Of a stretch of 64,000 nucleotides of DNA, positions 57,610-64,000 are shown piece after piece. Source of the DNA: DASQFI01 sp035633215 (GTDB lineage Bacteria; Acidobacteriota; Vicinamibacteria; Vicinamibacterales; SCN-69-37); NCBI GenBank assembly GCA_035633215.1, contig DASQFI010000045.1, forward strand, positions 1-64,000. The letters are read 5' to 3'. Made by a program: the position numbers and the translations under genes. The notes under the pieces are model-generated. The model searched no databases and was not told the origin of the DNA. It was given only the letters and a program-made list of their open reading frames with translations. The stretch's first letter is position 1. The number at the start of each line of letters is the position of its first letter.

Positions 57610-58367
57610 GGTCGACGACCGAGCCCCATCCCGGTGCCCGCGATCACTACAGCTATTCGCACTACGCCAGCCGCGACGTCGCCGAGGGCTTCGACGCGCT
57701 GCGGTTCAGTGGACCGATTGGGCGATACCTGCTGGAGTGTCAGCACACCCTGCTGGAGGAGGCGCTGGCGCCTGCGCGCGGCCGGACGGTCATCGACGTC
57801 GGGACCGGCACGGGCCGGGCGGCCATCGGGCTGGCGCAGTCCGGCGCGAAGGTCATCGGCGTGGACGCGTCGGCCGAGATGCTGCGCGTGGCGCGCGCGA
57901 AAGCGGCCGACGCCGCCGTCACGATCCGCGTGGGCCTCGCCGATGCGCACGCCCTGCCGTTTGCGGCGGGAAGCGCTGACGCCGTCGTCTGCCTGCGCGT
58001 GCTGATGCACGCGCTCGACTGGCGCGCGTGCGTCGCCGAGCTGTGCCGCGTCTCGCGCTGGCGCGTGGTCGTCGATTTTCCCTCGCGCTCGAGCGCCGCC
58101 GCCCTCGAGAGCAGCGCGCGGCGGCTGGCCAGATCGCTGGGCCGGCGGGTCGAAGCGTATCGGGTCCTGGCCGAGCGCGACGTGGCCGCAGCCTTCGCTC
58201 AACACGGCTTTCGCGTTGTCATCGTGCGGCGGCAGTTCGTCCTGCCCATCGCGCTGCACAAGGCCATCGGCCGCCTGGGCCTGACGCAATTCGTCGAGCG
58301 CGGACTGAAGAGGGTGGGGTTGTCGCGGCTGTTGGGATCGCCGGTCACGCTGGTGGCCGAGCGGTGA
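57606..58367 (+). CDS. Class I SAM-dependent methyltransferase
   Basis: A 253-residue cytoplasmic enzyme. Motif I is VIDVGTGTGRAAIGLAQSGAKVIGVDASAEML (about residues 58-90), and DAHALPFAAGSADAVVCLRVLMHALDWRACVAELCRV gives motifs II-IV. The C-terminal half has a variable cap. It starts at GTG 57606, overlapping the GT4 stop, and its stop overlaps the epimerase start. A sugar or lipid-head-group methylation during polysaccharide synthesis is the contextual guess. Confidence 0.82.
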   Translation: MRSTTEPHPGARDHYSYSHYASRDVAEGFDALRFSGPIGRYLLECQHTLLEEALAPARGRTVIDVGTGTGRAAIGLAQSGAKVIGVDASAEMLRVARAKAADAAVTIRVGLADAHALPFAAGSADAVVCLRVLMHALDWRACVAELCRVSRWRVVVDFPSRSSAAALESSARRLARSLGRRVEAYRVLAERDVAAAFAQHGFRVVIVRRQFVLPIALHKAIGRLGLTQFVERGLKRVGLSRLLGSPVTLVAER

Positions 58368-59344
58368 ACGCGCTCGTCACTGGAGCGACAGGGTTCACCG
58401 GCGGGCGGCTCGCGCGGTTTCTCGTCGAGCGCGGCGACACCGTGCGCGCGCTGGTGCGAGATCGCAGCCGGGCGACGGCGTTGACGGGCGCATCGATCGA
58501 GATCGTCGAAGGGAATCTCAAAAACCGCGACAGCCTGGTGTGCGCGATGCGCGGTATGGACGTCGTGTACAACATCGCGGCGCTCTACCGGGAGGCCGGT
58601 CTTTCTTCAGCCGAATACCGCGCGGTCAACGCGACGGCCGTCGGCGAGATTGTCGAGGTGGCCAGGAGCGTTGGCGTGCGGAGAGTCGTGCAGTGCAGCA
58701 CGGTCGGCGTGCACGGAGACGTCGAGCATCCTCCGGCCAACGAAGACGCGCCGCTCCGGCCGGGCGATGTCTACCAGGAATCCAAGCTGGAAGGGGAGCG
58801 CGTGGGGGCCGACGCGGCCCGCCGCACCGGTCTTGAATTCGTCATTGCCCGGCCCAGCGGCATCTACGGTCCGGCAGATCGCCGGCTGTTCAAGGTGTTT
58901 GGCAAGGTAGCGCAGAAGCGCTTCGTGATGTTCGGCCGGGGGGCGCACTACTACCACGTCACCTACATCGACGACCTGTGCGCGGGGTTTCGTCTGTGCG
59001 CGACCGTGCCCGCGGCGGCCGGCCGCACCTACATCCTCGCCGGCGGCGAGCTGACCACGCTCGGCGAGCTCGTCAAAATCACCGCTGACGTCGCGCGGGT
59101 GCCGCCGCCGACCCGGCGCTTGCCGGTCTGGCCCGTGTGGCTGGCCGGGGCGGCGTGCGAGGCGGTCTGCGCGCCGTTCGGGATCCCGCCGCCGCTGTAT
59201 CGACGACGTGTAGACTTCTTTCGAAAGAGCCGCGCGTTCGACATCAGCCGCGCGCGACGCGAGCTCGGCTTCGAACCGAAAGTCGGCCTGCGCGAGGGCA
59301 TCGGCCGGACGCTGGGGTGGTACCGTGAGCAGGGATGGATTTGA
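58364..59344 (+). CDS. NAD-dependent epimerase/dehydratase family protein
   Basis: A 326-residue extended SDR. It starts at GTG 58364 with ALVTGATGFTGGRLARFLVERGDTV. It has the GNLKNRDSL region, CSTVGVHGDVE...YQESKLEGE with the catalytic Tyr/Lys pair, IARPSGIYGP, and a hydrophobic C-terminal insertion (LPVWPVWLAGAACEAVCAPFG). That insertion resembles hopanoid- and sterol-related HpnA-type dehydratases as well as sugar epimerases. Coupled to the methyltransferase before it and the acyltransferase after it. Confidence 0.78.
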   Translation: MNALVTGATGFTGGRLARFLVERGDTVRALVRDRSRATALTGASIEIVEGNLKNRDSLVCAMRGMDVVYNIAALYREAGLSSAEYRAVNATAVGEIVEVARSVGVRRVVQCSTVGVHGDVEHPPANEDAPLRPGDVYQESKLEGERVGADAARRTGLEFVIARPSGIYGPADRRLFKVFGKVAQKRFVMFGRGAHYYHVTYIDDLCAGFRLCATVPAAAGRTYILAGGELTTLGELVKITADVARVPPPTRRLPVWPVWLAGAACEAVCAPFGIPPPLYRRRVDFFRKSRAFDISRARRELGFEPKVGLREGIGRTLGWYREQGWI

Positions 59345-60092
59345 GACGGCGCCCGCGCGCGAGATTCCGCGGGCGCAGGATCAGCTCTTCCGCGACGGCG
59401 GCGGCGCGCGCGCCAAGTACAGCGCGCTGATCGTCGGCCAGCCGGGATTCTCGGCGCTCGTGAAGTACGAGCTGGTCGTCCTGTTCACGCAGGGCGTGCC
59501 GGGCGCGCTCGGACTCGCGCTGCGCAAGCGCTGCTATCCCTGGCTGCTCGGCAGCTGCGGACGCAACGTCGTCTTCGGCCAGAACGTCGTCCTGCGACAC
59601 CCGCACAAGATTCACATCGGCGACAACGTCGTGATCGACGACAACTGTCTGCTCGACGCCAAGGGCACGACGAACCGCGGGATTCAAATCGGATCCGGCG
59701 TCTTCATCGGGCGCAACACGATCCTCTCCTGCAAGAACGGCGACATCGAGATCGAACACGGCGCCAACATCGGCTTCAACTGCGAGCTGTTTTCGGCCAG
59801 TCGCGTGCGGGTGGGTTCCGACACGCTGATCGCGGCCTATGCCTACCTCATCGGCGGCGATCACGACTTCGCCGATCACGCACAGCCGGTGCTGCACCAG
59901 CAGCGGCGGTCGGCCGGCATCGACGTCGGCGTCGGCGTCTGGCTGGGCGCGGGCGCGAAGATCCTGGACGGCGTCACGATCGGCGATCGCGGCATCGTGG
60001 GCGCCGGCGCCGTGGTGCGTGACGCGGTGCCGGCAGGTGCGACGGCGGTGGGCATTCCGGCGCGCTTGATCACTCGGAACCCCGATGCTTGA
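59325..60092 (+). CDS. Left-handed beta-helix acyltransferase (NeuD/serine acetyltransferase-like)
   Basis: A 255-residue protein with a hexapeptide-repeat core: NVVFGQNVVLRHPHKIHIGDNVVIDDNCLLDA, IQIGSGVFIGRNTILSCKNGDIEIEHGANIGFNCELF, then GVWLGAGAKILDGVTIGDRGIVGAGAVVRDAVPAGATAVGIPARLI, the usual close of these enzymes. It would acetylate a sugar or cap a lipid-linked intermediate. It starts at GTG 59325, within the end of the epimerase gene. Confidence 0.85.
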   Translation: MSRDGFETAPAREIPRAQDQLFRDGGGARAKYSALIVGQPGFSALVKYELVVLFTQGVPGALGLALRKRCYPWLLGSCGRNVVFGQNVVLRHPHKIHIGDNVVIDDNCLLDAKGTTNRGIQIGSGVFIGRNTILSCKNGDIEIEHGANIGFNCELFSASRVRVGSDTLIAAYAYLIGGDHDFADHAQPVLHQQRRSAGIDVGVGVWLGAGAKILDGVTIGDRGIVGAGAVVRDAVPAGATAVGIPARLITRNPDA

Positions 60093-60110
60093 TTCGCGGT
60101 GTTCCTCGTC

Positions 60111-60141
60111 GCCTTGGGCCTTCGGCCTTCGGCCTTTCGCC
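60111..60141. repeat. GGCCTTCG tandem repeat, single arm
   Basis: GCCTTGGGCCTTCGGCCTTCGGCCTTTCGCC holds four 7-nt units related to the element at 49125-49192. It sits just upstream of the second GT4 gene, six bases before its start codon, and displaces any usual Shine-Dalgarno sequence. Confidence 0.65.
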
Positions 60142-60146
60142 TGACT

Positions 60147-61190
60147 GTGGCCGTCATTACCATCGTCACCTCCGCGCCGCCGCTCACCGAAGGCGGCCAC
60201 CTGGTGCTGGCGCGATCGCTCGAACGCGCGCTCATCGAAGCCGGCCATCGCGCGGGCATCGTCACGACGCCGTCGAACCGGTTCGGACGCCAGGGACCGG
60301 CGTATCTCGCCAACTGGCTGACCGACGTCGGGATGACGGGATCGGGCGAGCGTGTCGATCAGGTCATCTCCCTCCGTTTTCCCAGTTACGCGGTGCGACA
60401 TCCGGCGCACGTCTGCTGGCTGGTGCACACGATGCGCGAGTACTACGACCTTTGGGACCGCTTCGCGGCGGGAATCTCGCCGCAGGGCCGGGTCAAGGAA
60501 ACCGTTCGCCGGACGTTCATCCGCGCCGCCGACACGTACTTCTTCAAGCGGCACGTGAAGAAGCTGTTCACGATTTCGCAGGCGGTCAGTGACCGTCTCG
60601 CGCGATGGAACCGCGTGGCCAGCGAAGTGCTCCACCCGCCGCCGCCACAGCGCCCGTATCGCTGCGACGCGTACGGCGACTATCTGTTCTTCACGTCGCG
60701 GCTGACGCCGCTGAAGCGGCCGGAGCTGGTCCTGCGTGCGCTGGCCCGTCCGGAGGCGCGTGGGGCGCGACTCGTGATTGGCGGAGACGGGGAAGATCGG
60801 CCCCGGCTCGAACAGCTCGCGCGCGAGCTGGGGTTGAATGGCCGGGTGTCGTTCGCCGGCCACCTGAGTGAATCAGATCTGGTGGGTCATCTTGCGCGCT
60901 GCCGCGCCGTCGTGTTCGTGCCGCAGGGCGAGGACTACGGGTTCGTCACCGTCGAGGCATTCGCGTCATCGAAGCCGGTGATCACGTGCTCGGACAGCGG
61001 CGGTCCGCTCGAGTTCGTCCGAACTGGCGAGAATGGATGGGTCTGTTCGCCGGATCCGGCCGCGTTGGCGAAGGCGTGCGCCGAGGTCACCGAGAGTCCG
61101 AACCTGGCCGAGCGCCTCGGGGCGCAGGGGCACAAAGACATCGCGTCGCTCTCGTGGGCGGCGGTCGTCAAGAAGCTGGTGCTCACCTGA
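60147..61190 (+). CDS. GT4 family glycosyltransferase
   Basis: A 347-residue GT-B enzyme. From GTG 60147 it begins VAVITIVTSAPPLTEGGHLVLARSLERALIEAGHRAGIV. Later it shows HVCWLVHTMREYYDLWDRF, RLTPLKRPELVLRALARPEARG, LVIGGDGEDRPRLEQLARELGL and VFVPQGEDYGFVTVEAFASSKPVITCSDSGGP, the standard donor-site elements. The start is preferred because upstream codons come from the GGCCTTCG repeat. It ends one base before the DCC-family gene. Confidence 0.87.
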   Translation: MAVITIVTSAPPLTEGGHLVLARSLERALIEAGHRAGIVTTPSNRFGRQGPAYLANWLTDVGMTGSGERVDQVISLRFPSYAVRHPAHVCWLVHTMREYYDLWDRFAAGISPQGRVKETVRRTFIRAADTYFFKRHVKKLFTISQAVSDRLARWNRVASEVLHPPPPQRPYRCDAYGDYLFFTSRLTPLKRPELVLRALARPEARGARLVIGGDGEDRPRLEQLARELGLNGRVSFAGHLSESDLVGHLARCRAVVFVPQGEDYGFVTVEAFASSKPVITCSDSGGPLEFVRTGENGWVCSPDPAALAKACAEVTESPNLAERLGAQGHKDIASLSWAAVVKKLVLT

Positions 61191-61191
61191 C

Positions 61192-61584
61192 GTGACGATC
61201 CTGCTCTTCGACGGCGTCTGCAACTTCTGCAACGGCATCGTTCAGTTCATCATCGAGCGAGACCCGCGGGCGCGCATCAGGTTCGCGCCGCTTCAATCGG
61301 ACATCGCGGCCACGCTGCTCGCGAGCCATCCGGATCGCGCGAACCTGCCGGACACCGTGGTGCTGGTCGAGGATGGACAGGTCTACGTCCGTTCAACCGC
61401 CGCCCTTCGCGTGGCTCGTCACCTGCGTTTTCCCTGGTCTCTGGCGTGGATGTTCATGGTGGTGCCCCGACCGGTCCGCGACTGGGTATACGACTGGATC
61501 GCGCGGCATCGGTATGCGTGGTTCGGAAAGCGCGACACGTGCATGGTTCCGACGCCGGATATAACAAACCGGTTTCTGAAGTGA
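61192..61584 (+). CDS. DCC-family thiol-disulfide oxidoreductase-like protein (DUF393)
   Basis: A 130-residue thioredoxin-superfamily protein. The hallmark DxxCxxC is present in ILLFDGVCNFCNGIVQFI, and the RIRFAPLQSD, VVLVEDGQVYVRSTAALRVARHL blocks fit DUF393. Such proteins are thought to act in redox or as thiol carriers, but no activity is established. GTG 61192 follows the GT4 stop by one base. It precedes a 290-bp repeat-rich gap. Confidence 0.82.
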   Translation: MTILLFDGVCNFCNGIVQFIIERDPRARIRFAPLQSDIAATLLASHPDRANLPDTVVLVEDGQVYVRSTAALRVARHLRFPWSLAWMFMVVPRPVRDWVYDWIARHRYAWFGKRDTCMVPTPDITNRFLK

Positions 61585-61872
61585 TTCTGTCCATCTGAAA
61601 TCTGAAATCTGGGAATCTGTAATCTTCATCCGCAATCTGCGATCGGGGAATCTGGAATCTATCGGGGACTCAGTAATCTATCTGGAATCGTGGAATCGGG
61701 GCATCGAGGCATCGGAGAATCGCCCCGTTGTTCGGATTGCTGTTCTAGATGACCCGATAGATTCCAGCTTCCAGATAGATTGCAGATTCCCAGATCCGAG
61801 ATTGCTGATAAAGATTACAGATTCCCAGATTGAAGATTTCAGATGGAGATTTCTGTGGAACACTAGAACGCC
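61585..61872. repeat. 256-bp hairpin of degenerate AATCTG repeats
   Basis: Arms 61591-61625 and 61812-61846 are 35-nt inverted repeats with two mismatches. The interior between them consists mostly of degenerate 7-8 nt units (AATCTGG, AATCTGT, ATCGGGG and complements), including smaller nested inverted repeats. No gene is visible. It fills the whole gap between the DCC gene and ttcA and is related to the element at 18311-18427. Confidence 0.85.
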
Positions 61873-62658
61873 GTGGGCTACCGATCCCCTCTCGAAACGC
61901 GGCTTGCCAAGAAGGTCACGCGCGCGATTACGGAGTTCGGCCTGATCGAACATGGCGATCGCGTCATGGTCGGCCTGTCGGGCGGCAAGGACAGCTGGGC
62001 GCTCATGCAGATCCTGGACGTCCTGCGCCGGCGTGCGCCCATCGATTTCTCGCTGGTCGCCGTCAACGTCAATTCGGGCTACACGGCGTTCCGCCACGAT
62101 CTCGTGACGAACGCGTGCGGCGAGCGGCAGTGGGAGTGCCGCGTCGAGCACACGACGATCGGCGCCGTCATGGATGACCTCCTGGACGACGGGGACACGC
62201 CGTGCTCGCTCTGCGCGCGGCTCCGGCGGGGGGTGTTGTACCGGCTGGCCATCGAAGTCGGCGCCACCAAGATTGCCCTCGGCCACCACCTCGACGACTT
62301 CATCGAGACCGTGCTGCTCAACCTGTTCTTTCAGGGTTCGCTGAAGGCGATGCCGGCCCGGCTCGTCTCGGACAACAAGAAACACATCGTCATCCGCCCG
62401 CTCGTGTTCGTGACCGAGGCCGAGGCCCGCGCCTATGCACAGGAATCCGGCCTGCCGATCATCGGCTGCTGCTGTCCGGCATGCGGCGATCTCAGCCTGA
62501 AGCGGCAGCGGATCAAGCGTCTCATCGCCGAGCTCGAGGTGGAGCATTTCGACATCAAGCAGGTGATGATCAAGGCGCTCAGTCATGTCGTTCCCAGCCA
62601 TTTGCTGGACACGCGGCTCAATCCGGTGCCGGAGCTGGCTGAGGCGTTGAAAGGGTAG
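61873..62658 (+). CDS. ttcA: tRNA 2-thiocytidine(32) synthetase-type protein
   Basis: A 261-residue ATP-pyrophosphatase that would thiolate C32 of tRNAs. The PP-loop is VGLSGGKDSWALM near residue 33. CSLCARLRRG supplies the central CxxC for the [4Fe-4S] cluster, and LGHHLDDFIETVLLNLFFQG and CCCPACGDLSLKR follow. Start GTG 61873. The core is that of TtcA, though the related TtuA/other adenine-nucleotide hydrolases cannot be fully excluded. The next gene, dtd, begins at its stop (TAGTG). Confidence 0.88.
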   Translation: MGYRSPLETRLAKKVTRAITEFGLIEHGDRVMVGLSGGKDSWALMQILDVLRRRAPIDFSLVAVNVNSGYTAFRHDLVTNACGERQWECRVEHTTIGAVMDDLLDDGDTPCSLCARLRRGVLYRLAIEVGATKIALGHHLDDFIETVLLNLFFQGSLKAMPARLVSDNKKHIVIRPLVFVTEAEARAYAQESGLPIIGCCCPACGDLSLKRQRIKRLIAELEVEHFDIKQVMIKALSHVVPSHLLDTRLNPVPELAEALKG

Positions 62659-63107
62659 TGCGGTCTGTCGTCCAGCGCGTCTCACGGGCATCGGTCTCCG
62701 TCGACGGGCGCGTCGTCGGCAACATCGGACGCGGATTGCTCGTCTTCGTCGGAGTGGCCGAGGGCGACGAAGCGACCGATATCGACTACACAGCGTCCAA
62801 GATTCGAGATCTGCGCATCTTCGGCGACGATCAGGGACGCATGAACCGATCGGTGGTCGACGCCGGGGGCGCGGTGCTGGTGATTTCGCAGTTCACGCTG
62901 CTCGGGGACGTGAGAAAGGGGCGCCGGCCGGGCTTTGATGCGGCCGCGGCCCCGCCGGTGGCCAGGGCGGCGTACGAAGAATTGATCGGCCGCTTGCGCG
63001 GGGCCGGGCTCACCGTCGAAACCGGGGTTTTCCAGGCGCACATGGAGATCGATCTCGTCAACGACGGACCGGTCACGATCCTGCTCGACAGCCGGCGCCA
63101 GTTTTGA
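62658..63107 (+). CDS. dtd: D-aminoacyl-tRNA deacylase
   Basis: It removes D-amino acids or Gly mischarged on tRNA. The 149-residue length and motifs are classical: MRSVVQRVSRASVSVDGRVVGNIGRGLLVFVGV, DYTASKIRDLRIF, the SQFTLLGDVRKGRRPGFDAAAAP active-site motif and the cross-dimer Gly-cisPro-like MEIDLVNDGPVTILLDS. Starts at GTG 62658, coupled to ttcA, so both genes affect tRNA quality. Confidence 0.95.
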   Translation: MRSVVQRVSRASVSVDGRVVGNIGRGLLVFVGVAEGDEATDIDYTASKIRDLRIFGDDQGRMNRSVVDAGGAVLVISQFTLLGDVRKGRRPGFDAAAAPPVARAAYEELIGRLRGAGLTVETGVFQAHMEIDLVNDGPVTILLDSRRQF

Positions 63108-63121
63108 GAAAGGAGATTTAC

Positions 63122-63976
63122 GTGAAGAGATGGGTAGTTGGTTTCGTCGCTTGCCTCGGCCTGATGGGCGCGGGCATGCCCGCCTGGGCGCAATCGCGCC
63201 CGCTCGTGACGGAAGATCCCGAGACCGTTCCGGCCGGCAACATCCTGTTCGAGGCGGGCCTCGAGTTCCAGCAGGACGCGATCTTCCCGGCCTCCGGCCT
63301 GACCGGCCGGCTCTGGAAAATCGGGTCCTTCGGCTTCAGCTTTGGCGTGAGCTCGATTGCCGAGATTCAGGTGGACGGCGGCCTGCGCAACCGGCTCGTG
63401 GTCACGCTCCGCGATCCCGGCGCGCCGCTCGCGGGCTTCCTCGATTTTGAAGGCGACAGCACCAGCGACTTCGAGGACTTCAGCATCGGCGCGAAGGTGC
63501 GCTTCATGGCCGAGACGCCGCAGCGCCCGGCGATGGCGGTCCGCTTTTCGACGCGCCTGCCGAACGCCGGCAATGAAAGCGGGCTCGGTCTCGACACGAC
63601 GGACTTCAATTTCGGCCTCGCCTTCGCCAAGACCGTCCAGTCGGTCCGCGTGGTCGGCAATGTGGGCCTCGGGATCCTGGGCGATCCGACGCGAGGCGAC
63701 AAGCAGAACGACGTTCTGACGTACGGCGTGTCGGTCGCGCGCGCCGTCGCCACCGGCGTCGAGATCGTCGGCGAGCTCAACGGACGCGCCAGCACACGTT
63801 CGGGCACGCCGCCGGTCGGCACCGACAGCCGGTCGATCATGCGCGTCGGTGCGCGGCTCACGCGCGGCCCGGTCCGGGCCGATGGCGCGCTGCTGGTCGG
63901 CGTCACCGAGCGCGATCCCACCTGGGGCTTCACGGGTGGCGTGACCTGGGTGTTCAAGGGGTTCACGGTCCAGTAA
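63122..63976 (+). CDS. Outer-membrane beta-barrel protein
   Basis: A 284-residue exported protein. GTG 63122 follows AGGAG at 8 nt. The signal peptide (WVVGFVACLGLMGAGMPAWAQ) leads to beta-strand-rich sequence with many short loops (WKIGSFGFSFGVSSIAEIQVDGG, FNFGLAFAKTVQSVRVVGNVGLG, RADGALLVGVTERDPTWGFTGGVTWVF). The function is unknown. The stop lies 24 bases before the window end. Confidence 0.75.
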   Translation: MKRWVVGFVACLGLMGAGMPAWAQSRPLVTEDPETVPAGNILFEAGLEFQQDAIFPASGLTGRLWKIGSFGFSFGVSSIAEIQVDGGLRNRLVVTLRDPGAPLAGFLDFEGDSTSDFEDFSIGAKVRFMAETPQRPAMAVRFSTRLPNAGNESGLGLDTTDFNFGLAFAKTVQSVRVVGNVGLGILGDPTRGDKQNDVLTYGVSVARAVATGVEIVGELNGRASTRSGTPPVGTDSRSIMRVGARLTRGPVRADGALLVGVTERDPTWGFTGGVTWVFKGFTVQ

Positions 63977-64000
63977 AGACCTCGGGTTTCGTTTTCGCTC

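Noticed and set aside
59244..60863. 539-codon open frame antisense to the epimerase, acyltransferase and GT4 genes
   Set aside because: It spans three overlapping real genes on the other strand and has a low-complexity Arg/Asp-rich translation, typical of GC-rich shadow frames.

Overview
The window reads as chromosomal DNA of a GC-rich, Gram-negative, aerobic bacterium, most likely an acidobacterium of the Vicinamibacteria type. This placement is an inference from the tightly coupled GC-rich genes, an atypical System I cytochrome c maturation set, many outer-membrane beta-barrels and lipoproteins, and a long run of membrane glycosyltransferases. No rRNA or clear phylogenetic marker other than recA is present. 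No CRISPR array or prophage was seen.

Region 1 (1-4763) is accessory DNA. The end of an IS3-family element (1-140) has cut the 3' end of a phosphodiesterase gene whose alkaline-phosphatase-type fold appears circularly permuted. Next to it is a small chromosomal integron: an intI-type integrase (3548-4515, interrupted by a frameshift), a candidate attI just past its stop, and cassettes on the same strand, bounded by two well-formed attC sites (1822-1892, 2590-2662) and one reduced hairpin site (3244-3274). The cassettes carry a frameshifted SAM methyltransferase, a DUF4242 protein and small ORFs. Integrase and cassettes read in the same direction, the 'reverse' layout. tRNA-Phe(GAA) flanks the integron.

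Region 2 (4838-23283) is mostly housekeeping: an FMN alpha-hydroxy-acid oxidase, recA with a repeat-rich N-terminal extension, an HdrA-independent beta-oxidation pair (3-hydroxyacyl-CoA dehydrogenase and thiolase), a DUF721 protein and maf. A contiguous ccm operon follows (ccmE, a ccmF-ccmH fusion, two unusual accessory genes, ccmA, ccmB, ccmC, ccmD-like and a 49-residue membrane peptide). CcmE has Cys in place of the heme-binding His. Then come a metallophosphoesterase, aroK-aroA, an anti-sigma kinase, an inositol monophosphatase and a beta-barrel.

Region 3 (23314-61190) is a large envelope-glycan region. It holds GT39-like and other polytopic transferases, GT2 and GT4 glycosyltransferases and two UPF0104 flippase-like proteins. 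It also holds two SPASM-type radical SAM enzymes, a UDP-galactopyranose-mutase-like flavoprotein, a TIM-barrel sugar isomerase and a heptose-like nucleotide-sugar set (SIS isomerase, reversed-order HldE-like fusion, epimerase). A block of secreted lipoproteins, a LecA-like lectin-domain protein and a beta-barrel sits inside it at 46-50 kb. The most parsimonious reading is synthesis, lipid-linked assembly, flipping and export of a surface polysaccharide with an unusual sugar.

Region 4 (61192-63976) holds a DCC-family thiol protein, ttcA, dtd and another outer-membrane protein.

A recurring feature of the whole window is intergenic DNA built from degenerate 7-8 nt tandem repeats, often as two inverted arms forming very long hairpins. 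Palindromic repeat elements have also been captured in frame inside several genes.
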